Shown here: positions 43,860-54,320 of the stretch, piece by piece | Layout of the letters: every line of letters starts with the position of its first letter | Position numbering within the stretch: position 1 is the stretch's first letter | From: Heliocidaris erythrogramma | Taxonomy: Eukaryota > Echinodermata > Echinoidea > Camarodonta > Echinometridae | Direction of reading: 5' to 3' | DNA length: 64,000 nt | Assembly (NCBI GenBank): GCA_025617745.1 | Contig: CM046864.1 | Coordinates: forward strand, 27,900,199 to 27,964,198 | The notes under the pieces: generated by a model | What the model was told of the DNA's origin: nothing | Seen by the model: only the letters and a program-made list of their open reading frames with translations | The model's database searches: none | Position numbers and translations under genes: made by a program

Positions 43860-45600
43860 GTATTTAGTTTGTTCTGTTGATTTTGTTGTCTTTAATCGGC
43901 GTGATAAGACTCCATAACTTCAATTATAATACAATTATTGTCGCCAGAACATGATGTCGGAGCAACTCATATTATCTTTGAAAAATGTACAATAGCGCCA
44001 TCTCACGACATCCATGGCACAAATGAGGGCGTTGTGGCGTGCGCCTGTAATCCAGCTACCAGTGGAAGTTATAAACTGATTCAGCGGACCCAGGTTCGAG
44101 ACTGAGTCACGTCTTTCGGATGGTGACGTTAAAGGTCGGTCCCAGACGTAAATAATCATATCTGATTGATACACGTCTGTAAAAACCCAATTACACACAC
44201 ACAGTGTCACTGACTTGAGAGTTCAAGTCTTTCACAAAATAATATCTAGCACTTAGAAGTAAATTTCCTCCCCATACTGGCAAAGCAGCTAGAACCGTTG
44301 GCCTTTCAAATTTACACACACACACGCACCACACCAACACACGCAAACATCCCCCCCCCCCCACACACTTAAATATGTATATATAATGTATATATAATAG
44401 CCTAAAGATTTGTTTACAAATTAAAAATATCTTTTTCCTAAATAATTCTTGCAAATTGGATGGGTAGGACTTTATCATTCTAGCTTACAAGATGAATAAA
44501 TGTGCTTGCAACCAAACTTCTTTGCAAAATACTTTACTTCATGAGCTGATTGTATGATAAGTATGAACTTTTTCAAGATATGGCAATAACAACTGAAAGG
44601 TCAGCTGAAGCCCACGAGATCGACAACCCATAAGACCGGACACTCATAAGCTCGTTCGATAATGTCGTCTGACAACCTTTTTTCTCAGGATATACTAGAC
44701 CGACAATTTCGAACTTAAAGGGCCGTCTAGCGTTGTTTTAAAGGTTCCCATACCCAAACCAAGCTGAACGATATACGTTTTGCGTGGTTTGTTTTCCTTT
44801 TCCTTTCCCCACTATTTTCTTTCTTAACCCCCCCCCCCCCCCCCCCCGCCCCGCTCTCTCTCTCTCTTTCTCTCTCCTATTCTTATCACTCTGTCGATAA
44901 CTCTCTTTCTTCATCTCCTTTTCCTCTGCCTGTTACTTCACTGGCGCAATATCTTTATTTCTCCTTCTCATTTTCATCTCTTTATTGTTGCTTTATTTCT
45001 CTCTCGCTCTCTCTCTTACTTTTTTCTATTTTCCCTTTCTTTGTGAAATCGTAGCTACCCGACTTTCTTTCAACTTAATATTCATTCTTTCTCACCTCCA
45101 ACTCGTTTTCATTGAATTACCAATTGCCTTAGTATTTCTTAACCATGTTAACTATATGAATTTTCCCTACGGGCCCCCTACGACATCTATCACCCTGAAA
45201 AATACTCTCTTCCCCCACACCCTCCTAATTGCGGTTTTCAATTATACCCCACTTATTCCTTCCAACCTTGGTTTCCCCTTTGTCAACTAATAACTATTAG
45301 GAGGTAAATATGTTTCAGGGTAATCACGTCGTTGAAATGAAAATAACATGAATCGAGGTAATGGAAAAATATAAATTTGTGGAGTTGGGTGTGTCTTTTG
45401 AGCGTGTTTTTCTTTTCTTTTCTTTTCTTTTTTTTATTTATTTATTTATTATTTTTTTATTTTTTATTTATTTATTTATTTAGTTTTTTATTTATTAATT
45501 AATTAATTTTTTTTTTTTTTTAATTTATTTATTTATTTATTTATTTATTTTTTTTTTTTTTTTTTGGGGGGGGGGGGGGTTAAATGAAATCTTTATCATA
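43860..45600. other. Non-coding stretch, pyrimidine- and T-rich
   Basis: Holds (CA)n near 44310, a C run at 44350-44362, GACCGACA-type repeat text at 44605-44720, a C run followed by CT-rich sequence (44829-45010) and a T/A-rich tract with (TTTA)n to 45565 ending in a G run. No exon supported. Confidence 0.5.
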
Positions 45601-45609
45601 TGTTTTTGT

Positions 45610-46110
45610 ATTTACAAAGGTTCGTTACTTCGACGGTTCGTAATTCCGAAGGTTTATAATCCAAAAAATGAAAACGGCTTCATAATAAAATGAAATAGGG
45701 TTCGTAATTTCGAAAATGGAAAAGGGTCCATAATTCCGAAAATCAAAAAGGGTTCATATTTCCGAAGGTTAGTAATTACGAAAAAGTATGTAGGGCTCTA
45801 TTGCATTTCGGTATTACGAACCTTCAGGTTCATAAAGTCTTTTCAATTTTTGGAAATATGAACCCTATTTAATTTTCGGAATTATGAACCCTTTTTCATT
45901 TTCATAATTACGAACCCTATTTTATTTTCGGAATTACGAATCTTCGGAATGGCGAACATTCGGAGAAATGCATCAAATGTTCGGAATTATGAACCCTATC
46001 ACATTTTATGAAATTATGAACCCTTGCTATGAAAATTTGTGTTCGGAATTACGCACCTTCGGAATCATGCACCTTCATAAAAACGAGCCCTCAGAAAAAC
46101 GAGTACCCCC
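45610..46110. repeat. Palindromic minisatellite (GGTTCGTAATTCCGAA)
   Basis: Left half repeats GGTTCGTAATTCCGAAAAT-type units of 25-40 bp. The right half carries the complement (TTCGGAATTACGAACC). The switch is near 45820. Confidence 0.85.
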
Positions 46111-46199
46111 TTCCCCCCTGTTTGATCTCTCTTGTAATCATAATCATCGCTTTGTTTGATAGAAACTGTGTTTAATCCTTTTTGAATGATGCCATACTG

Positions 46200-46231
46200 T
46201 TATGATTTTGCAGTCGTGGAATGAGCAGTAC

Positions 46232-46290
<59 letters not shown>

Positions 46291-46575
46291 CCGGATGTAG
46301 CGCCTAATTACGATGCTTTTTAAGTGCTTTACAGATAAAATATTTCCCCGGTCATCGGATTCAGGCACCTTCTCCCCTCCACCGGGAAACATTCCAGCCA
46401 GTCGCCTTTTTACTGGCGCGCTTATGCCAATCCAATCCCATTTACTTGCTTATTCTACGGGGTACCCAGTTAACACCTGGGTGGAAAGTAGCAATGTAGA
46501 TAAAGTTCCTTGCTCAATGACATAAATGTTGTGCCGGGGATCGAACCCACAACCTCTCCAGTCAAGTGTTTAAAC
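46200..46575 (-). mobile_element. tRNA-derived SINE, minus orientation
   Basis: Minus strand: tRNA-like head with GTGGGTTCGATCCCCGGC (B box) near 46530, body with CACCCAGGTGTTAACTGGG, and an (ATT)n tail seen as (AAT)n at 46228-46290. Same family as 27850 and 63238. Confidence 0.85.
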
Positions 46576-47210
46576 CACTCGTCTACGACAAAAGTGAAAA
46601 GTTGCAAAATGCACTGGTAAGCACTGGTATCGCTATGCAGAGCACTCTTCTTTCTTTGACAAAAGAGAGTGTGAATTTTGTAAATGGCTGTAGGGCTATT
46701 ATTACCAACTGGTCACCCATGAATACCAAATTCTACAGAATCCTAAAAATGAACTTCATTCACTGTCTAAGTTTCAAACAGGAAAATAAACATGAAGATT
46801 TTGAATTTAAGCCTTGAAGTTTCTCTCGTGTTTTTTTAGAGTGATGAATTCATGTGAAATGAAGTGTATTACATGTTTGTTTGAATGCTCATGCACGTTT
46901 GTTAGAGTAATAACGCATGACTGTGTTTAATTAGTGCTTGCATGTTTGTTTCAGTGCAGTGTGTATGTTGCTCATGGAAGATCGTCTGAAAAGACAGCAG
47001 CCCTACACTCTTCAAAGAAAGAAGAATGCACAGCTGAACAAGAGCAGTGCATGTTGCAACTTTTCAATTTTGACCTTACCCCTTATTTTGATGTAGTACA
47101 CATTCCAATTGGGGTATCATTTTGAAGATGAACAAACACAATATCTACGATACTAAACATAGCGATGCTTATGCCATGACAAGAGAGGTATAATTAACAT
47201 ACTTGAGCTT
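46576..47210. other. Non-coding stretch
   Basis: No repeat unit or exon recognised; mixed AT-rich sequence. Confidence 0.4.
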
Positions 47211-47215
47211 GCAAA

Positions 47216-48070
47216 ATTATTTGAGGTGTTTATTATAAATTGGCAATGGTCTTTCTCTGTTTGATACATTGATACAACTGTACACGTTTTAGTCCCTTTA
47301 CACTTAGTCACTCTGAAATGTATTCCCGGCGCCGTCCAATATCTTTTTCATTTAATTGTTTATTATTTCTATATAGGATGCTACAAAATACCAAAAAGAT
47401 GACTATACGGTTTGAATCTATACTTGTTGCAGAAATAAATAAAAATGGATATTAAGTGGTGAATGAAAGGAGAATTAAATTGTTTACATTGATATATCAG
47501 ACGCCTAATTGTTATTCCGGTACAAAGCAAGTACTTTCAAAGTCAATATTGAGTGTTGGTACTGACATGAAATAATAAAGTTCCACATAATTAAATAAAC
47601 TTAAATAAACTGCTTTTCGGTAGGAACTGTATACTTGTCGGTCGTTGATCAATGAAGGATAGCAAAATTGAGCCTGTAGTCTCGATCACGTACATCATGT
47701 GCGAACGTAAGTGTGCATTAAACAGGCCCGTAACTAGGATTTTTGGCTCAGAACACAAGTTGAAAAATGAAAGTCACATATCAATAGCGTGTGTGGCCAC
47801 CATTTGTTTGCAGACAGGCATTGCATCTGCGACGCATACTGCGCACATGACCAGTCTTTGAATGAAATCTTGTGGAATCCTGTTCCATTCATTTTGCAAA
47901 GTCTCGATCAGTTGTGCACGAGTCCTGATCCTGCTAGCAATGCGCCTCCCAAGCTCATCCCACAGATGCTCAATGGGATTGAGGTCAGGGGACATCGCCA
48001 AAATTATTTGAGGTGTTTATTATAAATTGGCAATGGTCTTTCTCTGTTTGATACATTGATACAACTGTAT
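47216..48070 (+). repeat. 66-bp direct repeat flanking a Tc1 fragment
   Basis: ATTTGAGGTGTTTATTATAA...GATACATTGATACAACTGTA occurs at 47219-47282 and again at 48004-48069. The second copy runs into its own inverted continuation (TATCAATGTATTA), giving a small palindrome centred near 48065. Confidence 0.8.
47715..48000 (-). pseudogene. Tc1-like transposase C-terminal fragment
   Basis: Minus strand encodes MSPDLNPIEHLWDELGRR, the hallmark around the last catalytic acidic residue of Tc1/mariner transposases, then RTRAQLIETLQNEWNRIPQ. Only the last third is present. Confidence 0.85.
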
Positions 48071-48084
48071 CAATGTATTAATTG

Positions 48085-48200
48085 TGCACGAGTCCTGATC
48101 CTGCTAGCAATGCGCCTCCCAAGCTCATCCCACAGATGCTCAATGGGATTGAGGTCAGGGGACATCGCCGGCCGCTCCATGGTGTTAATGGACACCACAC
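48085..48200 (-). pseudogene. Second minus-strand Tc1-like fragment
   Basis: Repeats about 100 bp of the previous fragment (PDLNPIEHLWDELG region) plus the segment just before it. It then meets a plus-strand fragment of the same gene head to head. Confidence 0.8.
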
Positions 48201-48327
48201 CTGGTGCCATTCCTGCAGAACAACCGAGGACTGCGCAACTTTCAGCATGATAATGCCCGACCTCATGCTCCACGGCTAACCACTGCATTCCTGAGGGGTG
48301 AGAACATTAACACCATGGAGTGGCCGG

Positions 48328-48950
48328 TGTAGCGGCACATACGGTTCTCCGGCAGATACCGTATCCGCCGGCAGATATCGTTCTACCTCGGAACCATATC
48401 TGCCGGGTTTGACGTTTGCAGATTTGGTTCCACGGCGTTGCAGATAAGGTGTATTGTATATTGGCAGATTTGTACGAGACACTCTCGTGCCTAATAGACC
48501 TGTTTACTAAGTGATTCAAATTTATGGAGTTTCTTTCCTGGGGACCTAGTCAGTGGCGTATCCAGGGGGTGGCGCAAAAACTAGCAAAAAAAAAAAAAAA
48601 AAGGTGTTCATTAAATAGGCTTCAAAATTGGTCACATATAGGATTATTTTGCATCACAGCCCTTCTTCAGAAGCAAAAATTTTCCAAAGGGGAGGCCCCC
48701 TCCCCTTGGACCCCTCCCCCAGGACGGCGATCAATAATGCCTGCCCCCCCCCCCCTATTGGGAAATCCTGGATACACCCCTGGTAGTAACGAGGTATTCC
48801 ATTAACCCGTTATTAATGAATGAACTACAATACTTGGAATTGTTGCTATGCCTAGATAGGTACGGTATCTGCCGGGGTTGGAACATGATCCGCCGGCAGA
48901 TAGTGTTCTTGGCCGTTTTTAGAACGGTATCTGCCGTATCTGCCGCTACA
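48328..48950. mobile_element. 623-bp transposon inside the Tc1 fragment, TSD CCGG
   Basis: Ends TGTAGCGGCA and TGCCGCTACA are inverted. Subterminal CGGCAGATA/TATCTGCCG motifs repeat in both halves. CCGG flanks both sides (48324-48327 and 48951-48954). It contains a copy of the GGCGTATCCAGG dispersed repeat (48551-48783). It encodes nothing and is non-autonomous. Confidence 0.9.
48551..48783. repeat. GGCGTATCCAGG-family repeat nested in the 623-bp transposon
   Basis: GTGGCGTATCCAGGGG on the left and CCTGGATACACCCCTGG on the right are inverted ends around A and C runs. This shows that the family has inverted termini and inserts as a unit. Confidence 0.7.
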
Positions 48951-49369
48951 CCGGCGATGTCCCCTGACCTTAATCCCATTGAGCATCTGTGGGATGAGCT
49001 TGGGAGGCTCATTGCTGGCAGGGTCAGGACTCGTGCACAACTGATCCAGACTTTGCAAGATGAATGGAACAGGATTCCACAAGATTTCATTCAAAGACTG
49101 GTGCGCAGTATGCGTCGCAGATGCAATGCCTGTCTGCAAACAAATAGTGGCCACACACACTATTGATCTGTGACTTTCATTTTTCAACTTGTTGTGTTCT
49201 GTGCTGTAATGCGCGCTGACAAGAGACAGCATTGTCTTCCGAAATTAGTGAAATGTTTCAATAAAAGGTCAATCTTTCCACCCTGGTTCATTGTCATTCT
49301 GTGTCTGTCAATATAAATATGATACACCATTATAAAGTTATGGGTACTTTTTATTGTGGGTCAGTATAT

Positions 49370-50370
49370 CAGTCTCGTGTGAAAAGCATGAAGGGTTGGT
49401 GGGATATATAGTGTTGAATTAAATATGTCTTTAGCTTTGTTTTAAATGTTAAAATACTTCGGGCAGTTTTAATATTTTCATCCAGTTGGTTCCAAAACCT
49501 TTATCCAGTATAAACAAAAATATTTTGAGCTGGTATTATTCGTAATAATGGTAAATGATATTCATTAGACCGGCGAGTAAGGTAATTATGGACATGATCA
49601 TTTCTAAGAAATACATTATCGAATATTTTAGGTCTTTCATTATTCTTAAAATTAAACATTAATTGACCTAGCTGATCTTTGACTTTAAGTATGTTATTAT
49701 TGAAAAATAATTCATCAGTATGAGCAGGAAATTGTAAATTAAATATTATTCTCAATGATTTTTTCTGTAATAATAACAATTTATCAAGCAAATATTGGTG
49801 TGTATTTCCTCATATTAGGATACCATAGTTTAAATACGGTAATATCAAACTATGGTATAAAGTAAGCAGAGTAGATGGAGGAAAACATAATTTCATCTTA
49901 TTGATGATGCCAATATTTCGATAAATAGTTTGACAACAATTATTAATATGGCATTTCCATGACAATTTGTTATCGACATGTACTCCAATAAATTTAATAC
50001 AAGTGACTTCTTTTAAAGGGGTGTCATCAATTATTACTTTGTCAGGCAAAGTATCTAAGAATTACTAAATAGCATGACGTTATTTTTTTTGCTCTTATCC
50101 ACTGGGTCACACTTTTTAGTTCACCAATCATTGTACGTAGAAGAATATCGGAATCAGAATTTAAAAAAAAAAATTGAATCGTCAGCAAATAATATGAAAG
50201 ATAATTTCTCGGAAGATCTATAAAAGTCATTAATATCAATAATAAATAACAGTGACCCTAGTATGCTGCCTTGGGGAACACCACAAGAGATGTCGCGCAT
50301 AGCGGAAGCATGATTGTTGACGGAGACAAACTGTTGTATGTTAGATAAGTAACTCCTGAACCACTACAAG
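49370..50370 (-). pseudogene. Non-LTR reverse transcriptase, duplicated copy 1
   Basis: Minus strand: GVPQGSILG near 50270, the FADDS catalytic box near 50180, then VTCIKFIGVHVDNKLSW and LLLLQKKSLRIIF segments. A two-base change near 49503 ends this copy early, where the other copy continues. Several frames are used, so it is inactive. Confidence 0.85.
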
Positions 50371-50700
50371 GTCACATATAGGATTATTTTGCATCACAGC
50401 CCTTCTTCAGAAGCAAAAATTTTCCAAAGGGGAGGCCCCCTCCCCTTGGACCCCTCCCCCAGGACGGCGATCAATAATGCCTGCCCCCCCCCCCCCCTAT
50501 TGGGAAATCCTGGATACACCCCTGGCAGTAACGAGGTATTCCATTAACCCGTTATTAATGAATGAACTACAATACTTGGAATTGTTGCTATGCCTAGATA
50601 GGTACGGTATCTGCCGGGGTTGGAACATGATCCGCCGGCAGATAGTGTTCTTGGCCGTTTTTAGAACGGTATCTGCCGGAGAACCGTATGTGCCGCTACA
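50371..50700. mobile_element. Right half of the 623-bp transposon, duplicated
   Basis: Same as 48631-48950 but with the 3' end reading GGAGAACCGTATGTGCCGCT. This matches the 5' end of the complete copy better than that copy's own 3' end does. Confidence 0.85.
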
Positions 50701-51118
50701 CCGGCGATGTCCCCTGACCTCAATCCCATTGAGCATCTGTGGGATGAGCTTGGGAGGCGCATTGCTGGCAGGGTCAGGACTCGTGCACAACTGATCCAGA
50801 CTTTGCAAGATGAATGGAACAGGATTCCACAAGATTTCATTCAAAGACTGGTGCGCAGTATGCGTCGCAGATGCAATGCCTGTCTGCAAACAAATAGTGG
50901 CCACACACACTATTGATCTGTGACTTTCATTTTTCAACTTGTTGTGTTCTGCGCTGTAATGCGCGCTGACAAGAGACAGCATTGTCTTCCGAAATTAGTG
51001 AAATGTTTCAATAAAAGGTCAATCTTTCCACCCTGGTTCATTGTCATTCTGTGTCTGTCAATATAAATATGATATACCATTATAAAGTTATGGGTACTTT
51101 TTATTGTGGGTCAGTATA
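50701..51118 (+). pseudogene. Tc1-like transposase C-terminus, duplicated copy
   Basis: Encodes MSPDLNPIEHLWDELGRR to the same stop (50916), then the element 3' end to 51118. It has GRR where copy 1 has GRL. Confidence 0.85.
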
Positions 51119-52213
51119 TCAGTCTCGTGTGAAAAGCATGAAGGGTTGGTGGGATATATAGTGTTGAATTAAATATGTCTTTAGCTTTGTTTTAAATGTT
51201 AAAATACTTCGGGCAGTTTTAATATTTTCATCCAGTTGGTTCCAAAACCTTTGTGCAGTATAAACAAAAATATTTTGAGCTGGTATTATTCGTAATAATG
51301 GTAAATGATATTCATTAGACCGGCGAGTAAGGTAATTATGGACATGATCATTTCTAAGAAATACATTATCGAATATTTTAGGTCTTTCATTATTCTTAAA
51401 ATTAAACATTAATTGACCTAGCTGATCTTTGACTTTAAGTATGTTATTATTGAAAAATAATTCATCAGTATGAGCAGGAAATTGTAAATTAAATATTATT
51501 CTCAATGATTTTTTCTGTAATAATAACAATTTATCAAGCAAGTATTGGTGTGTTTTTCCTCATATTAGGATTCCATAGTTTAAATACGGTAATATCAAAC
51601 TATGGTATAAAGTAAGCAGAGTAGATGGAGGAAAACATAATTTCATCTTATTGATGATGCCAATATTTCGATAAATAGTTTGACAACAATTATTAATATG
51701 GCATTTCCATGACAATTTGTTATCGACATGTACTCCAATAAATTTAATACAAGTGACTTCTTTTAAAGGGGTGTCATCAATTATTACTTTGTCAGGCAAA
51801 GTATCTAAGAATTACTAAATAGCATGACGTTATTTTTTTTGCTCTTATCCACTGGGTCACACTTTTAGTTCACCAATCATTGTACGTAGAAGAATATCGG
51901 AATCAGAATTTAAAAAAAAAAAATTGAATCGTCAGCAAATAATATGAAAGATAATTTCTCGGAAGATCTATAAAAGTCATTAATATCAATAATAAATAAC
52001 AGTGACCCTAGTATGCTGCCTTGGGGAACACCACAAGAGATGTCGCGCATAGCGGAAGCATGATTGTTGACGGAGACAAACTGTTGTCTGTTAGATAAGT
52101 AACTCCTGAACCACTACAAGGCCTTTCCGCGGATACCATAGTGATATAACTTATTAAGTAAAATGTCATGGTTGACTGTATCAAAGGCCTTGGAGAAGTC
52201 CAGGAAGCGATAT
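51119..52213 (-). pseudogene. Non-LTR reverse transcriptase, duplicated copy 2
   Basis: As copy 1, but extended at both ends. It keeps the [14 protein letters not shown] block (52130-52205) upstream and a 48-residue C-terminal tail with AQRFWNQLDENIK. Breaks near the FADDS box (51923) show it is inactive. This copy keeps the original flank; copy 1 is cut at the duplication joint. Confidence 0.85.
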
Positions 52214-53295
52214 TTTTTTTCGGAGGATGGGAAAGTCACTACAGGAAAATCGACGCTCCTGATTGCCTTAAAAACTCGGGAGATAGGTGTGATTCAGTCA
52301 TTTTGTTAAGATGCAAAGTACAGTGAGTCGAGTCAAGCATATGTACAGTATAGAGTACAGCTATAGCTACACACAGGACATGTAGTGTACAATGTAGTCA
52401 GTAAATAATAGGCAACATGCATCCAGTCATGTATGATTAACAACCAGAGGTGACTGGGAGGTCGTTCATTCTGGGTCAAGATTTTCAAAACAAAAGGCTA
52501 TGGGGTCGAAATATCTGGCATTTTGTTCTTATCCCAGAAGTTATTTATAAACAAGTCGTGCGCCGTCGGGGAGATCAAAATGGTCTTGTTTTTTCCTCAT
52601 TTCGACAATGACTGAACTTCATAGAAGATCGGGGAGGGTAAAATGTTTCCTAGAGAGAAAGAGAGTGGGTGAGGGAGAGAGAGAGAGAGAGAGAGAGGGG
52701 AGGGGTAGGTAGTATCATAAGAACGGCCCTAATCATGTGAAATTAAGGCAAGCAAGGAGATGTGGGCTCAGAAGAGCAGATGAAAATAGACTCAAAAATA
52801 GATCATTCCACAAGAGAAATAATGTAGAATTTCATTTTGAAAGAAGGAGATAAGGTAACTATATGAAATGACTGATCATTTTGGGGGAAAATCAAACCAT
52901 CAATTTTATTCTTTTCATTATTTTGGAATGTTACCATGGACAATTGAGTCTCAATTCGAAATATCAATGATGTCAAACTGAGCTACCATTTTCAATTTAT
53001 GATGGCAAGGTCCTCTCTGTTTTTTTTTTCTTCTGATACTATCATTTCAACTCCCGGCCTTCGCTCAGGCTGAAACACGCTCGATTTTCATAACATACAA
53101 TGTACTAGTAATCTGCAGACTCAAATACTATGTGTACATGTAGTGTACATACACATAGCAGCCACGTGGTCAACAGCAACATGCAGACACACTAAACACA
53201 CATACACCATTGCGTGCTCATGTCTTTGGAGTAGTGCGATGGCTATTAAAATGCACTGAGTGTAGCTGTATACTATGGGGCGCCAAGTGTAGCTG
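52214..53295. other. Non-coding stretch
   Basis: (GA)n at about 52655-52706 and CA/TG-rich patches (53110-53220). Nothing else supported. Confidence 0.5.
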
Positions 53296-53299
53296 ACTG

Positions 53300-53410
53300 A
53301 TTGTGTTACGAAATCAACTTCACAAAGTGATTTCGTTACGAAATCAACTACTGCAGGTAATTTCGTAACGAAATCAACTACTGCACTTGATTTCGTATCC
53401 GAAATAAAGA
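53300..53410 (+). repeat. Four ~30-bp palindromic units
   Basis: GTTACGAAATCAACT and its near-complement GATTTCGTAACG alternate with spacers ACTGCA. Each unit is a short palindrome TTTCGT(T/A)ACGAAA. Confidence 0.8.
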
Positions 53411-53765
53411 AACGATAATAGCTGCCGATACTTTACGTTGACTAGGTTTGGCCACCGGCCGCGGCATGCATACACACGTACGTACACGTACACTAGATGT
53501 GTTCGGATGAACAGTTTGACTCTTGACTTTGAGGAGGTACTATATAGGCCTAGTCGGTAGAGGGTAAGAAACTTGGAGAAACTTTGATGTTTGGACTAGT
53601 TTTGACTGCTTATTTTAATATAATGACTAACTTTACGATGAATTTTGAGATTATATACAGAATGCTTCGGTATTCAAATTTACTTGTTTTTTTAAACTAT
53701 TTTAAAGAATATTTGACTGGAATACCGTACGTTGTCCCGTGCCTATGTATGAACTATACATAGAC

Positions 53766-54197
53766 TAGACCGAAAATTCTGTCTCTCGTTCGTTAGCTCT
53801 TCACTTAGAGACAGAAGCGCTCCATACACTCGCCTGTGCAAACCGAATGCACATTGACTTACACACTATAACACTTGAATACGGCTGGCAGATTTTCAAA
53901 CGGAGAAAACCTTGGACCCTGAATTACCTGAAAAAGGAGCAAAAAGGAATAAAACAGTCAAATTGGTAAGTTGAACATGTTCGTTTAAGTATATAGCCTA
54001 GGCCTAATCTATTTAATGTACACAAATATTGTTAAAATGTGAATAATACGATTTTGAAAAACGACATGCCTACTGTCTAGCGGCTGACAGTGAGTTTGCA
54101 CAGGCGAGTGAATGGAGCGTTTCTGTCTCTAAGTGAAGGGCCGACCCTATCCAATTAAAAAATAAGAGGCTAACGAGAGACGGAAAATTTCCGTCTG
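53766..54197. mobile_element. hAT-like MITE, second copy, with nested element
   Basis: Ends TAGACCGAAAATTCTGTCTC and GGAAAATTTCCGTCT match the 89-bp copy at 42112. Its centre is filled by the 53799-54138 hairpin element, the later arrival or a longer ancestral core. Confidence 0.75.
53799..54138. mobile_element. Inner hairpin element, CTTCACTTAGAGACAGAA arms
   Basis: CTTCACTTAGAGACAGAA...CTCGCCTGTGCAAA and its complement (54085-54138) form arms of about 50 bp around 230 bp. Confidence 0.75.
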
Positions 54198-54200
54198 TAC

Positions 54201-54320
54201 TATGGCGAGGGGCCGCGAAATATTACCAAACACACACACATACACAGCACACAAACACACAATCCAACGAACGCTTACGTACCTTAAATCCTTGCTTGAC
54301 AAGTCTCACAGTATGCAGCA
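54201..54320 (-). repeat. Low-coordinate 120-bp direct repeat (3' LTR-like)
   Basis: Contains AAG/GTACGTAAG on the minus strand and a CA-rich stretch. The gag stop codon falls inside its edge. Confidence 0.75.

Larger units (their letters stand above)
48219..49166 (+). pseudogene. Tc1-like transposase fragment, interrupted by a transposon
   Basis: Plus-strand text before the insertion encodes the QHDNARPHA motif and a TMEWP segment; after it, MSPDLNPIEHLWDEL and QTLQDEWNRIPQDFIQRLV to a stop at 49166. Removing 48328-48954 (insert plus one copy of CCGG) leaves the two parts joined in frame. The N-terminal DNA-binding region is absent. The element's 3' end (GGGTACTTTTTATTGTGGGT) lies at about 49342-49361. 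Confidence 0.85.
48631..52120 (+). repeat. 1.74-kb tandem duplication
   Basis: GTCACATATAGGATTATTTT starts at 48631 and at 50371. The block up to GAACCACTACAAG ends at 50370 and again at 52120. Copies differ by scattered substitutions and C-run lengths. The join at 50370/50371 fuses the reverse transcriptase directly to the interior of the 623-bp transposon. Confidence 0.92.

Noticed and set aside
46144..46392. Ile-repeat protein
   Set aside because: Translation of the (AAT)n tail of a SINE.
48816..49166. Intact transposase gene
   Set aside because: Only the last third of a Tc1-like transposase, fused upstream to the inserted transposon; no DNA-binding region.
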